A stretch of DNA of 60,883 bases from Glaciecola sp. (GCA_029251505.1 JAQXDG010000009.1:1-60883); one strand, 5' to 3'; positions 1-10,058 are shown, counted from the stretch's first letter. A program made the numbers and translations. Notes: generated from the sequence alone by a model not told the origin.

Positions 1-881
1 ATATGTTAGGTAATTTAAGCCAAACACCTTCACCTAAGATTGGTTCGCGTACTGGTAGTCGTGGTAATCCAAACTTAAAACCGTTTAAGTCTAATAATTT
101 AGATATATCTCTAGAATATTATTATGACGAGGCGAGTTATGCGGCTGTTGGTTTGTTCTGGAAAGAAGTTGAAGATTGGATTGATAATTCTCAGGTAACG
201 ACAACCTTCCCTGGCCTATATGATGTTTATGAAGGTCAACGTTGGAATGCTGCTGTCTCTGCTATCACTGGACGTGGTGAGCAAGCAACAGATAGTGCTA
301 TTTATCAAGAATTAGTCAGTAACGGAGTTGGTATTGGTGAAAATAATCGTATTTTACCTGACTCTGCAACTGATCCGTTGATTGATTGGACAATCAATTC
401 TCCAGAGAACGTTGGCACACGAAGTGTAAATGGAGCTGAATTCGCTATACAACATTTATTTGGTGACAGTGGTTTTGGTGCTGGATTAAATGGTACTGTT
501 GTTCAGGGTGACGTTGAATATGATAACTTTATTCTCTCGGCTCAAGCGATCTTACCAGGTCTAAGTAACTCAGCGAACTTCCAAACATTCTATGAAAAAG
601 ATGGTTTGTCTGTGAAGCTTACTGCTGCTTGGCGTGATGAGTATCTTGCTGGTCAAGGTCAGCCGGATACAAGTGATGCACCGCCTGTATATGTAGAAGA
701 GTTTTTACAATGGGATGTAAGTGTTAACTACGATGTTAATGAGCATGTCACTGTATTTTTTGAAGGGGTTAACCTGACAAACGAAACAGAACGTTCATTC
801 GGACGATTTGAAAGACAATTCTTAAGTGCCGCTCAATATGCACCTCGTTATACTTTAGGATTCCGTATTAAATCCCTTTAA
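1..881 (+). CDS. TonB-dependent receptor, C-terminal part (cut by window edge)
   Basis: C-terminal beta-barrel part of an outer-membrane TonB-dependent receptor; the reading frame enters from before base 1, so the plug and most of the barrel are outside the window. Visible barrel traits are alternating aromatic/polar strands, a late segment with the VNLTNETERSFGRF pattern that is typical of the last strands of carbohydrate TonB receptors, and an ending in YTLGFRIKSL. Because GH16, GH3 and GH1 glucanase genes follow, the likely cargo is a beta-glucan oligosaccharide such as laminarin. The substrate is inferred from the neighbours. A strong terminator follows the stop codon. Confidence 0.85.
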   Translation, partial: MLGNLSQTPSPKIGSRTGSRGNPNLKPFKSNNLDISLEYYYDEASYAAVGLFWKEVEDWIDNSQVTTTFPGLYDVYEGQRWNAAVSAITGRGEQATDSAIYQELVSNGVGIGENNRILPDSATDPLIDWTINSPENVGTRSVNGAEFAIQHLFGDSGFGAGLNGTVVQGDVEYDNFILSAQAILPGLSNSANFQTFYEKDGLSVKLTAAWRDEYLAGQGQPDTSDAPPVYVEEFLQWDVSVNYDVNEHVTVFFEGVNLTNETERSFGRFERQFLSAAQYAPRYTLGFRIKSL

Positions 882-902
882 TACATTATTTCTTAAATGA
901 TA

Positions 903-940
903 AAAACCACTATAGGTCGACCCTGTAGTGGTTTTTTTTT
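903..940 (+). terminator. Rho-independent terminator after the TonB receptor
   Basis: A 10-bp perfect stem (arms 903-912 and 926-935) is followed by an uninterrupted T run (932-940). The left arm is preceded by an A run, so it could also stop leftward transcription coming from the GH16 gene. No gene is visible between this site and 1093. Confidence 0.9.
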
Positions 941-1093
941 GATGCAGAGTAGCGCATAAAAATGCTGGTGAGCAATAACGTCACTATTTTTCATCAAGGT
1001 TGCAGTTTATTAATAAGGAATTAAACACCGCAGGATAGACGAGACCAGCAAATTACCTTTGGTCCGCATTAGGGAGTATGATGGAGAGATAAG

Positions 1094-2179
1094 CTATTGA
1101 GTGAGCAGTATCCGTGCTTTTGGATCAATGGCTGCACAGCCTTTTCCGGTATTAAGCGCATTGCTGCACTTATATACCCGAACATAATCAATTAATAACT
1201 GCTTTGGATAATCCGAAGTATCAATACCTTTCTCGTTAGTATTTTCAGGCCACACGCCGCCAATAGCAAGATTAAAGATAAGGTAAAAACGTTCGTTAAA
1301 TGGCGCGTCAGACTCTCCAGTAATCCATTCACCGCTGGCACCTTTACTACGGGTGTACCAGTGACTACTGCGTTGGGTCAAAAAATGATAATTGTCTACG
1401 TACCAGCGGATCTCATCTTGCTCCCATTCAATGGCGTAAGTATGAAAGTTATCTGCAGGATTAATTTTATTGGGCAATATAACACCGCTACCAGTATAGA
1501 TATTGTCTGGCCACGTTGCACCATAATGAAGAGTGCCATGCACCCTTGTTTCTAAAGTGTGGCGTGATTGTGGGACTGCAGGGTCGAACTGCGCATCGGA
1601 TAGTGTGCCCAAATTAACTGCTTCCATAATATCAATCTCGCCTGACGCAGCCCAAGTGCCATAAATATGATCCGTCGGAAGCATCCAAATCGCAGGCCAT
1701 GTACCTTGTCCTTGTGGTAGTTTGGCACGAATCTCCATACGTCCATAACGCCAATCGCCTTTACCTTTACTGAGGACTTTACCAGATGAAAAGGGCAAAG
1801 TTTTAGTGTCAGATAATAAATAATCTGGATGAGTTTGATATAATGCAGGACCGGTTGAAGAACCATATAGTGCTTGTAGAACAAGATGACCGCTTTGAAT
1901 GAAGACATTATTTTCATTTGGGGTATAGCATTGTTTTTCTTCATTACCCCCGCCCCAACAGCTATGTTCGACGGACCATTTACTCGTGTCAAGGCTAGGA
2001 TTAGAAAATTCATCCTTCCAGACAAGTTGCCAGTTAGGGTGAACCGTTATAGAAGTTAAATGATTTGCATTAACAGGAGAAGGTTTGTTTGCATCCGCTA
2101 AATCAGCAAAACTTAGCGGCGCAAACAGACACACACCTATTGGCAATATCCTTATTGCAATCTGCACGTTTACTGACAA
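1094..2179 (-). CDS. GH16 endo-beta-1,3-glucanase (laminarinase-like)
   Basis: Secreted glycoside hydrolase family 16 enzyme that would cut internal beta-1,3 (or mixed 1,3/1,4) glucan bonds. The GH16 catalytic signature is seen as GEIDIME at residues 180-186, giving E181 (nucleophile), D183 and E186 (acid/base). An N-terminal signal peptide ends near residue 25 (LSFA). The length, 361 aa, is usual for a single-domain enzyme; no carbohydrate-binding module is seen. The reading frame opens with TTG at 2179, inside the end of the GH3 gene. A GTG at 2167, just after the GH3 stop, is an equally good start and keeps the signal peptide. Last gene of the MFS-GH3-GH16 operon. Substrate specificity within GH16 is inferred from context. 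Confidence 0.9.
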   Translation of the reverse strand: MSVNVQIAIRILPIGVCLFAPLSFADLADANKPSPVNANHLTSITVHPNWQLVWKDEFSNPSLDTSKWSVEHSCWGGGNEEKQCYTPNENNVFIQSGHLVLQALYGSSTGPALYQTHPDYLLSDTKTLPFSSGKVLSKGKGDWRYGRMEIRAKLPQGQGTWPAIWMLPTDHIYGTWAASGEIDIMEAVNLGTLSDAQFDPAVPQSRHTLETRVHGTLHYGATWPDNIYTGSGVILPNKINPADNFHTYAIEWEQDEIRWYVDNYHFLTQRSSHWYTRSKGASGEWITGESDAPFNERFYLIFNLAIGGVWPENTNEKGIDTSDYPKQLLIDYVRVYKCSNALNTGKGCAAIDPKARILLTQ

Positions 2180-4713
2180 GTAATCGTGTTGGCGGACACA
2201 TCCGTATAACCAATTTCTGAAAGGATAATGTTTACGCTAGCAGCGCTACTTAGACTGAACGCATTGGTAATAGCTGATAAATCTTCACCGGCCTGAGTAA
2301 AGCAGCTCGTCGCAACAGAGACTTGAGACCAAGTGTTTAGCTCGATTGCATTTAATGCAGAGCTAATATCAACATTGCTGGCACAGTTACTGTCGTTTTC
2401 ACAATTGATGCCCACATTGACTGCCCCGTTTGGTTTAGTCACTAGATTTACCCACATGCTGATTGCTTTGTCGGTTGCAACAGCGCTCAAGTCTACGGCT
2501 TTAGGCGCATTAAATAATACTGCACCGGTTCCAGTACCATTAAAGGTTAACTGAAAGCTGTCTTCTTGAACGTTGCGATCATATGTACGATAACTAATGC
2601 TAGGTAACGCTAGCGTATTAGACATTACCGCTGCGGCTTGACCATTAGACACTAATGCCAAATTCCAAGGATAAACAACTGAACGGTTATAGACCATGTT
2701 AGAAGCATTGGCTGAGGTATCGATGTTCAATTCATCCAATTGTGCTGCTAATACTTCTTCAGCGCCATAAGTTAAGCCAAAACCATATGGTAATAACGGC
2801 GCGTAATTTTCATCTCCACGGTTAACGACTTGGTCAGGACTTTTAGGCCAAGAATAAGATAATTTACCATGAAAATCATAATTTACACTGCCATCTGCTT
2901 TCGCCATAATGACATCGGCGACACCGACACCTTCTGAGCCAGGTAACCATGCAGCCACAAACGCATCAGAGGCGTTTAATTCTGGATTCACCCACATAGC
3001 ACGACCACTAATAAAGATCGATACCACAGGGATCCCTTGGTCTTTTAATGACTTTAACAATGCTAAATCAGTTTTGTTACCCGGTTGATATTCTACTGAT
3101 GGACGGTCACCCACACCTTCAGCGTAAGGCTCTTCACCAAATACGACTACTGCAACATCAGGTTTATTTCCTGCACTCGCATCAAAACTACCATCAACAC
3201 TCAATGTGACTTTACCGCCAGCGGCATTAACCGAGTCGGCAATACCAGCGTAAATAGAACTACCACCTGGGAAATCCGCATTGGTATTATTGGTACCTTG
3301 CCACGTGATAGTCCAGCCGCCAGATTGCTTGCCAATATTATCAGCAGCGTCACCAGCAACTAAAATGTTCGCTGTTGGATTTAATGGTAATATGTTGTTA
3401 TTTTTTAATAAAACCAGTGATTTACGCACTGCTTCACGCGCAACTGCACGATGATCTGGATGACCAATAAGCTCCATTTTACCCGAGTAAGCACGCTTTT
3501 CCGGGCTTGGGCGGTCAAAGATACCCGCACGCGCTTTGACTCTTAAAATTCGGGTTACTGCGTCATCAATTCGGCTCATAGGGATCGTGCCATTTTTGAC
3601 TTGGGCAACGGTATTGGCAAATAATGGACGCCATGATTGAGTCGGCGCCATGAATATATCTAATCCAGCATTAATCGCTTGAGGACAGCTTTCATTGGTA
3701 CAGCCGGCAACTTGTCCATGGCCATTCCAATCACCCACTACAAAACCATCAAAACCCATGCGGTTTTTTAGTACTTGATTCAGTAAGTACTCAGAACCGT
3801 GGATCTTGTCACCTTGCCAACGGTTAAACGAGGCCATGACTGACTGAGCGCCAGCTGTAAGGCCGCCAACATACCCTTGCGCATGGATGTTATATAAGTC
3901 TTCTTCTGAACTGATATTGTCGCCTTGGTCAACACCATCAAGCGTGCCACCATCACCGACAAAGTGTTTAACGGTGCTGAGTACTTTATCTTCAGCTAAA
4001 AAGTTTTCCCCAGCCGTGCCTTGTAAACCATGCACAATAGCGGTTGAGTAGGCTTTTACGATTTCTGGATCTTCTGAATAGCCTTCGTAAGTTCGTCCCC
4101 AACGGTCATTGCGAACGACAGCAACTGTGGGAGCAAAAATCCAATCAATACCCGTTGCAAGGACTTCTTTAGCAGTAGCTTGAGCAACACGTTCAATTAA
4201 ATCTGGATCGTTTGCTGCACCAAGACCAATGTTATGTGGAAATAACGTAGCCCCTACCACATTATTATGACCATGAACGGCATCTGTGCCCCAAATGGTG
4301 GGGATAGTAGAGCCATCTAATGAATCATCAATCGAGGCTTGATACATAGACTCAGCTAAATCAATCCAATCTTGAGGCGTTGCCTGTTTATTGTTATCTG
4401 GGTATGCCCCACCGCCATTTAAAAATGAACCAAAGCCGTATTGACGCATATCTTCTAGCGTAATATCTCTAATTTCGGGTTGGATCATTTGCCCGATTTT
4501 TTGTTCTAGCGTCATTGTGCTAAGCATTTTGGCAACTTGTGCTTCAATAGCTGCGTCTTTTTTGACTTCAATATCAAGCTGAGGCCAAATTGGATTTGCT
4601 ACGTTACTTACTGTTGTAACCGCTTCTTGCGCTGATTCATTAGCAGTACCGCAGGCTACTAAGTTCAATGCGATTAAGGTTCCTAAAAGTGCACGAGGCA
4701 TATTAATAAACAT
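2170..4713 (-). CDS. GH3 beta-glucosidase / exo-beta-glucanase lipoprotein
   Basis: Glycoside hydrolase family 3 exo-acting beta-glucosidase that releases glucose from beta-glucan oligomers, probably anchored in the envelope. A lipoprotein signal with lipobox LVAC (Cys21) is visible. The GH3 N-terminal barrel carries KHFVGDGGT (249-257) and the nucleophile Asp in GFVVGDWNG (D328); the GH3 C-terminal domain follows. The last roughly 170 residues form an extra beta-sandwich as in marine ExoP-type enzymes. The length of 847 aa fits that class. ATG at 4713 has AGGA nine bases upstream. It lies 18 bp after the MFS gene and overlaps the GH16 gene, so the three are one operon, with the LacI-type operator in front. 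Confidence 0.93.
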   Translation of the reverse strand: MFINMPRALLGTLIALNLVACGTANESAQEAVTTVSNVANPIWPQLDIEVKKDAAIEAQVAKMLSTMTLEQKIGQMIQPEIRDITLEDMRQYGFGSFLNGGGAYPDNNKQATPQDWIDLAESMYQASIDDSLDGSTIPTIWGTDAVHGHNNVVGATLFPHNIGLGAANDPDLIERVAQATAKEVLATGIDWIFAPTVAVVRNDRWGRTYEGYSEDPEIVKAYSTAIVHGLQGTAGENFLAEDKVLSTVKHFVGDGGTLDGVDQGDNISSEEDLYNIHAQGYVGGLTAGAQSVMASFNRWQGDKIHGSEYLLNQVLKNRMGFDGFVVGDWNGHGQVAGCTNESCPQAINAGLDIFMAPTQSWRPLFANTVAQVKNGTIPMSRIDDAVTRILRVKARAGIFDRPSPEKRAYSGKMELIGHPDHRAVAREAVRKSLVLLKNNNILPLNPTANILVAGDAADNIGKQSGGWTITWQGTNNTNADFPGGSSIYAGIADSVNAAGGKVTLSVDGSFDASAGNKPDVAVVVFGEEPYAEGVGDRPSVEYQPGNKTDLALLKSLKDQGIPVVSIFISGRAMWVNPELNASDAFVAAWLPGSEGVGVADVIMAKADGSVNYDFHGKLSYSWPKSPDQVVNRGDENYAPLLPYGFGLTYGAEEVLAAQLDELNIDTSANASNMVYNRSVVYPWNLALVSNGQAAAVMSNTLALPSISYRTYDRNVQEDSFQLTFNGTGTGAVLFNAPKAVDLSAVATDKAISMWVNLVTKPNGAVNVGINCENDSNCASNVDISSALNAIELNTWSQVSVATSCFTQAGEDLSAITNAFSLSSAASVNIILSEIGYTDVSANTITCQ

Positions 4714-4731
4714 GTGTCTGGTTCCTATCCT

Positions 4732-5970
4732 TTAAATGTCGGTCTTAACTTTATGGCCAGATAAACCATAGAATGCGATGTAGATATAACAGATTGCCGG
4801 TAATAAGAATGAGAGCTGTACGCCAATGCCATCCGCTAATACACCTTGTAATAATGGTAATAATGCGCCACCTACGATAGCCAAACATAGTACACCAGAA
4901 CCTTGTGCGGCATGTTTACCTAAACCGGTTACTGCTAGAGAGAAAATAGTTGGGAACATAATAGAATTACATAAGCCGACAAGTAATATTGCCCACATTG
5001 CAAAATGCCCCGTTGTTGTTACCGCTAGTATAATGAGAACTACTGCCATAAAAGCGTTAAATGCTAATACTTTACCCGCAGCAACATACTGCATGACGTA
5101 TGCACCGACAAAACGACCCACCATTGCACCACCCCAGTATAAGGCGATTAATTTTGACGCTTCGGCTTCACCGATACCTGCTATTTCTGGCAAGCTAAAG
5201 AAATTGACTAAAAAACTACCAATAGCGACTTCTGCTCCCACATAGACGAAAATACCAACTGCACCTAATACTAGATGCGGGTATTTTAATACCGCAGCTA
5301 AATGACCTTGGCCATCTTCACTTGTATCTTGTATGTTTGGTAATTTTAAGTACGCAAATATCGCCGCTAAAATCACTAAGGCTAATGCCAACATCACATA
5401 AGGCAGTTGTACCGCCGAGGCATCGCCTGCAACAGGCTCATGCCCTCCTGCAAATAACAACGAAGCACCAAAAAATGGCGCGATAGTTGTACCAAAAGAG
5501 TTAAATGCTTGGGTCATGGTTAAGCGCGAAGAGGCTGTTTTGGGATCGCCTAGCGCACTCACATATGGATTGGCAGAAACCTGTAGGATAGTAATTCCAG
5601 AAGCTAGGATGAACAAGGCTGCTAAAAACAAGCCATAAATGCCGGCTGTTGCAGCGGGGTAAAACAAACCGCAACCAATAGCTGCAATGGTTAATCCTAA
5701 CACGATACCTTTTTGGTAACCGATCTTAGAAACTAAGCGACCTGCTGGCAGTGATACAATGAAATACGCTCCAAAAAAACAAAACTGGATCAACATTGCT
5801 TGGGTGAAATTTAAGTTAAATGCACCTTTAAGATAGGGGATAAGTATGTCATTTAAGCAGGTGATGAACCCCCACATAAAAAATAACGAAGTCAGTGCAT
5901 ATAGCGCAAACTTAAAGTTTCCTTGAGGTTGTTCCCCAGTATTTGATGATGTTGGTGTTGCAAAGGCCAC
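4732..5970 (-). CDS. FucP/GluP-type sugar MFS transporter
   Basis: Inner-membrane proton-coupled sugar importer of the FucP/glucose-galactose branch of the major facilitator superfamily; about 12 hydrophobic segments are visible. Family hallmarks include [19 protein letters not shown] in the first membrane helix and [15 protein letters not shown] in the middle of the protein. The frame is open to an ATG at 6012. I prefer GTG at 5970 because GGAG sits eight bases in front of it and the extra 14 residues (rich in Ile/Lys) are atypical; the product is then about 412 aa. First gene of the leftward operon with GH3 and GH16, which suggests uptake of glucose or a short beta-glucan product. Transcription starts next to the 6025-6042 palindrome. 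Confidence 0.9.
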   Translation of the reverse strand: MAFATPTSSNTGEQPQGNFKFALYALTSLFFMWGFITCLNDILIPYLKGAFNLNFTQAMLIQFCFFGAYFIVSLPAGRLVSKIGYQKGIVLGLTIAAIGCGLFYPAATAGIYGLFLAALFILASGITILQVSANPYVSALGDPKTASSRLTMTQAFNSFGTTIAPFFGASLLFAGGHEPVAGDASAVQLPYVMLALALVILAAIFAYLKLPNIQDTSEDGQGHLAAVLKYPHLVLGAVGIFVYVGAEVAIGSFLVNFFSLPEIAGIGEAEASKLIALYWGGAMVGRFVGAYVMQYVAAGKVLAFNAFMAVVLIILAVTTTGHFAMWAILLVGLCNSIMFPTIFSLAVTGLGKHAAQGSGVLCLAIVGGALLPLLQGVLADGIGVQLSFLLPAICYIYIAFYGLSGHKVKTDI

Positions 5971-6024
5971 AATAAATTCTCCAAAGGTGTTGATTTTTTT
6001 TATTATAAACATTAAATTAACATG

Positions 6025-6042
6025 AATGAAAGCGCTTTCATT
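6025..6042. promoter_or_regulatory. LacI-family operator palindrome
   Basis: AATGAAAGCGCTTTCATT is a perfect 18-bp palindrome with the central CG typical of LacI/GalR operators. It sits between the divergent MFS-GH3-GH16 and GH1-LacI-MFS units, 55 bp upstream of the MFS GTG start and 83 bp before the GH1 start. The natural ligand-binding partner is the LacI-type protein at 7483-8481. That pairing is inferred. Confidence 0.85.
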
Positions 6043-6125
6043 GTTTGTTTGATAACTTTTTTCATTTAATTAAACAACATTGTTAATTTTGTATTACACC
6101 GAACTATCGAATAATTGGTAACCCC

Positions 6126-7475
6126 ATGACAAAACTTACCCTACCTTACGACTCTAAAATGTTAGATGAGGAATTTATCTTCGGCGTCGCGACGTCTTCT
6201 TTTCAAATAGAAGGGGCGCGTGCTACTCGTTTGGATTCAATTTGGGATACGTTTTGCGCACAAGAAAATACCATCTCTGACCATACTCATGGCGACGTTG
6301 CTTGTGATCATATTAATCGTTGGCAAGAAGATGTGCAGTTGATTTGTGATCTTGGTGTCGACGCTTATCGTTTTTCGATTTCTTGGCCGCGCGTCATGCA
6401 TCAGGACGGTTCAGTCAATGAAGTTGGGTTTGCCTTTTATGAACATCTTGTCGATGCATTAAAAGCGCAAGGTAAAAAAGTGTTTGTTACCTTGTATCAT
6501 TGGGATTTACCTCAGTACCTTGAAGATGAGGGTGGGTGGTTAAATCGAAATACAGCTGTTGAATTTGCTAAGTATTGTGATGCCATTTCTGCTCGTTTAG
6601 GCTCTAAAGTAGATGCTTACACTACATTAAATGAGCCGTTTTGCGCAGGGTATTTAAGTTATGAGCTTGGCATTCATGCTCCAGGCTTGACCGGCAAAAA
6701 GAACGGTCGACAAGCGTCTCACCATTTGTTACTTGCTCATGGCTTGGCCATGCAAGTGCTCCGTAAAAACTGCCCTGATGCAGACTTAGGGATTGTGATT
6801 AATATCCATCCAGGTTATCCACAAACGGATTCTGCTGCAGATATTGAAGCCACTAAAATGGGGGGGGAATATCTTTTTTATTGGTATCTGGATCCCTTGT
6901 TAAAACAGTGCTATCCAAGTGTCATGGATAAATTAACGGATGCAGAAAAACCCGATATCCAGGATGGCGATATGGCTATTATTGGTCAGCCACTCGATTT
7001 TATTGGCATGAATTATTACACCCGTAACGTTTATACCATGGACGATAATGGCTGGTTCAGCATTGTGCCTCCACCAGCAGGTAATTTAACTGAGATGGGG
7101 TGGGAGATAGTGCCTGGTGCCATGACCGATATGCTAGTGTCATTAAATAATGAGTATCCCTTACCACCGATGTTTATCACTGAGAATGGTGCGGCGATGC
7201 CGGATAAGCTTGTTGGTAAGCAGGTGGATGATCAAGACCGGATTGATTACTTCCAGTCGCATTTTTTAGCGGTACACAATGCAATGGAACAAGGCGTCAA
7301 TATCAAAGGCTATTTTGCATGGAGTTTGTTAGATAACTTTGAATGGGCAGAAGGTTACAGTAAGCGTTTTGGGTTGATTTACATTGACTATGAAACACAA
7401 GAGCGAATATGGAAAGATAGCGCTATTGCTTATAAAAATATGCTAACATCACGTGCATTAGTCACGTCAGAATAA
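6126..7475 (+). CDS. GH1 beta-glucosidase
   Basis: Cytoplasmic glycoside hydrolase family 1 enzyme hydrolysing imported beta-glucosides (cellobiose or laminaribiose type) to glucose. No signal peptide is present. The GH1 acid/base motif TLNEP is at 167-171 (E170) and the nucleophile motif ITENG at 351-355 (E353). The length of 449 aa matches bacterial GH1 beta-glucosidases such as BglA/BglB. First gene of a rightward operon: the LacI regulator starts seven bases after its stop and the second sugar carrier overlaps LacI. The operator at 6025-6042 lies 83 bp upstream. Confidence 0.95.
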   Translation: MTKLTLPYDSKMLDEEFIFGVATSSFQIEGARATRLDSIWDTFCAQENTISDHTHGDVACDHINRWQEDVQLICDLGVDAYRFSISWPRVMHQDGSVNEVGFAFYEHLVDALKAQGKKVFVTLYHWDLPQYLEDEGGWLNRNTAVEFAKYCDAISARLGSKVDAYTTLNEPFCAGYLSYELGIHAPGLTGKKNGRQASHHLLLAHGLAMQVLRKNCPDADLGIVINIHPGYPQTDSAADIEATKMGGEYLFYWYLDPLLKQCYPSVMDKLTDAEKPDIQDGDMAIIGQPLDFIGMNYYTRNVYTMDDNGWFSIVPPPAGNLTEMGWEIVPGAMTDMLVSLNNEYPLPPMFITENGAAMPDKLVGKQVDDQDRIDYFQSHFLAVHNAMEQGVNIKGYFAWSLLDNFEWAEGYSKRFGLIYIDYETQERIWKDSAIAYKNMLTSRALVTSE

Positions 7476-7482
7476 GCGTAAT

Positions 7483-8481
7483 ATGGCCACAATATATCAA
7501 GTAGCAGATCTAGCCGGTGTTTCTCTAGCAACCGTTTCAAGAGTAATGAACGGTAATGTCAAGGTGAGTGATAAAAGCCGAGCTAAAGTTCAATCCGCTA
7601 TGAAAGAATTAGGCTACCAACCTAATATTATCGCGCAGTCTCTTGCGTCTAATCGGACTAATCGGGTTGGGGTCTTGGTATCTGAATTAAGTGGTCCGTT
7701 TTTTAGTTATATGTTAGCGGTCGTGGAAAGCGCTTTACGTGAAGAGGGTAAACACGCAATCATTACTGCGGGTCACTCAGATGTGGCTAAAGAACAAGAA
7801 GGCATTGAATTTTTATTTGGATGTCGCTGTGATGCTTTGATTTTGCACATTGATGCGGTATCCGATGAATATCTACTCAAATTAAAAGAACGTAAAGTGC
7901 CTTTTTCTCTGATCAACCATCGCATTGATGACATTGCTGATTGCTGTTTTACCGTTGATAATGAACAAGGTGGCTACCTAGCAGCAAAAGCAGTGATCGA
8001 CATGGGTCACACCAAGATTGCCTATATCTCAGGTCCAGAATTTAAAGAAGATGCCCGCATGCGTCTTGAAGGTCATAAGCGTGCATTAGAAGAAGCGGGT
8101 TTGACGTTTAATGAAGCACTCCATTATCGTGGTAACTACAACGAAGATGGAGGCAAAGCAGGATTTGATGAATTGTCAGAGCAACGTTTTAGTGCGTTGA
8201 TCTGTGCTAATGATGAAATGGCCACAGGCGCGATGTATTCGGCGCGCAAACACGGTTTGGATCTTCCTCATGATTTGTCAATTGTGGGCTACGATGACCA
8301 GGTGTTTGCTCGATATACTTATCCGACGTTAACCACAATTAAAAATCCGATTGCCGAAATGGGTAGCATGGCAGCCAAATGGGTCCTCAAAGAAGTGTAT
8401 AACATCAACACCGCTGAAATCATCCACAACACTTTCGAACCTAAACTTATCATTCGTAATTCAATAGAAGAGAATATTTAA
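7483..8481 (+). CDS. LacI/GalR-family transcriptional regulator of the beta-glucan locus
   Basis: Sugar-responsive repressor. The N-terminal LacI helix-turn-helix is plain (IYQVADLAGVSLATVSRVMN, residues 4-23), with a hinge to about residue 60. A periplasmic-binding-protein-like effector domain follows (PFFSYMLAVVE, then ICANDEMATGAM and SIVGYDDQ), a full 332-aa LacI protein. It is translationally close to GH1 (7-bp gap) and its stop overlaps the start of the next MFS gene. It most likely binds the 6025-6042 palindrome and is released by glucose or a disaccharide. A second, imperfect AAAGCGCTTT core lies inside its own coding region at 7725-7738. Confidence 0.93.
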   Translation: MATIYQVADLAGVSLATVSRVMNGNVKVSDKSRAKVQSAMKELGYQPNIIAQSLASNRTNRVGVLVSELSGPFFSYMLAVVESALREEGKHAIITAGHSDVAKEQEGIEFLFGCRCDALILHIDAVSDEYLLKLKERKVPFSLINHRIDDIADCCFTVDNEQGGYLAAKAVIDMGHTKIAYISGPEFKEDARMRLEGHKRALEEAGLTFNEALHYRGNYNEDGGKAGFDELSEQRFSALICANDEMATGAMYSARKHGLDLPHDLSIVGYDDQVFARYTYPTLTTIKNPIAEMGSMAAKWVLKEVYNINTAEIIHNTFEPKLIIRNSIEENI

Positions 8482-10043
8482 TGAAGTCACTCCCAACTAG
8501 TACGTTGTTTATCACGATAGTCGTCGCATTAGGTGGGTTTGTTTTTGGTTTTGATGCCTCAGTTATCGCCGGTACGGTTAATTTTATTACTCAAGAATTT
8601 GACTTAACACCTTGGCAGCAGGGTATGGTAGTGAGTGCACCGACCTTAGGTGCGTTGATCGCGATGTTTTTTGCTGGTGCGGTGAGCGACCAGTATGGAC
8701 GTAAACAAACATTATTATTTGTCGCATTGTTATACGTGGTATCTGCGATTTTTTCGGCGCTCGCGACGAGTTTTGAAATGCTGTTAACCGCACGATTTGT
8801 GGGAGGTTTGGCGTTTTGTTCTTTGATGATTGCGCCTATGTATATTGCTGAAATAAGTTCTGCACAGCACCGAGGCAAGTTGGTCTCGGTCAATCAATTC
8901 AATATTGTGCTGGGGCTGTCAGCGTCTTATTTTACTAATTATGGCTTACTCACTCTCAGCCAATCCAATGCGCCTTGGGTTGCACAGTTAATGATTGATT
9001 CGGATGTATGGCGTTGGATGTTAGCATTAGAAATCATTCCTGCCTTGTTGTGGTTCATTCTATTGTTTGGGATCCCTGAAAGTCCCCGTTGGTTAAGCAC
9101 CAAAGGGCGTTTCGATGACGCTAAGGTTAATTTAGCCCGCTTACATTATGCGGATGTTGATTCTGAACTGGATAGTATTAAAGCGACATTAAGTACCACC
9201 ACATTATCCTTAAAAAAACGCATCCAAGGGTTGTGGTCATCGCGTTTACGTTGGCCTATCGTGATTGGTTTGGTAATTGGTATCGTCCAGCAATTAACGG
9301 GAATTAATGTGATTTTCTTCTATGCGCCAACGATTTTTGAACAAAGTGGCGTGGGGACTGACGCATCATTTATTCAAGCCATAGGCGTAGGTGTAATTAA
9401 TGTGTTATTCACTATTGTAGCGATGTTTGCAATAGATAGATTTGGTCGTCGTCCGCTGCTGTTGATTGGTTTGAGCGGTATTTTAGTCAGTATGGTAGTG
9501 TGTGCTTACGGATTTTATCAAGCAGAATATTATTTGGATGTGGTGTCATTACATACCATTTCACAAGAAACCTCTTTAGCGGCAGCGCAACTGACTCCAA
9601 TCCTCGATGTGGTGTATTACTCCGACGTAGAATTTAAGTCAGCCTTGATTACTCTTTTAGGCAATAGTGATTTTCAGACATTCCAAGGTGTGTTGTTACA
9701 ACAAGGGACGCATCTAAATGCGACCTTGATATTAGTGGCAATTTTAAGTTTTGTGGCATTCTTTGCGATGTCCCTTGGACCGGTAATGTGGGTGTTATTT
9801 GCTGAGATATTCCCAACCGAATACCGAGGAGTAGCGATTTCATTTGTGACGGTATTCAATAGCTTGTGTAGCTTCTTAATGCAATTTTTGTTTCCTTGGG
9901 AGTTAGCCACATTTGGTGCTGGATTTACCTTTTTAACTTATGCGATATTTGCGCTTATCGGTTTGATTTTTGTCACTAAATACCTGCCAGAAACCAAAGG
10001 AAAATCCTTAGAACAAATCCAAGCAGATTTTTTAGCCCGCTAA
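8481..10043 (+). CDS. Sugar porter (SP) family MFS transporter
   Basis: Inner-membrane sugar:H+ symporter of the XylE/GLUT-like SP family. Signatures are GFDASVIAGT in TM1, DQYGRK and DRFGRRP in the two cytoplasmic loops, PESPRWL in the central loop, and PETKGKSLEQI at the C-terminus. The length of 520 aa is slightly above the usual 460-490 because of an extended loop around residues 350-405 between TM9 and TM10. Its ATG overlaps the LacI stop (TAATG), showing translational coupling. It gives the locus a second monosaccharide carrier, of a different family from the leftward MFS; glucose is the simplest substrate guess. Confidence 0.92.
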   Translation: MKSLPTSTLFITIVVALGGFVFGFDASVIAGTVNFITQEFDLTPWQQGMVVSAPTLGALIAMFFAGAVSDQYGRKQTLLFVALLYVVSAIFSALATSFEMLLTARFVGGLAFCSLMIAPMYIAEISSAQHRGKLVSVNQFNIVLGLSASYFTNYGLLTLSQSNAPWVAQLMIDSDVWRWMLALEIIPALLWFILLFGIPESPRWLSTKGRFDDAKVNLARLHYADVDSELDSIKATLSTTTLSLKKRIQGLWSSRLRWPIVIGLVIGIVQQLTGINVIFFYAPTIFEQSGVGTDASFIQAIGVGVINVLFTIVAMFAIDRFGRRPLLLIGLSGILVSMVVCAYGFYQAEYYLDVVSLHTISQETSLAAAQLTPILDVVYYSDVEFKSALITLLGNSDFQTFQGVLLQQGTHLNATLILVAILSFVAFFAMSLGPVMWVLFAEIFPTEYRGVAISFVTVFNSLCSFLMQFLFPWELATFGAGFTFLTYAIFALIGLIFVTKYLPETKGKSLEQIQADFLAR

Positions 10044-10058
10044 TGTCAAAAAAAAATT

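Noticed and set aside
1361-2025. Overlapping open frames inside GH16 on both strands.
   Set aside because: They lack family motifs and are explained by the GH16 gene, whose catalytic signature is intact.
8587-9910. Several minus-strand open frames inside the sugar porter gene.
   Set aside because: They are shadows of a well-supported MFS coding frame with all SP-family motifs.
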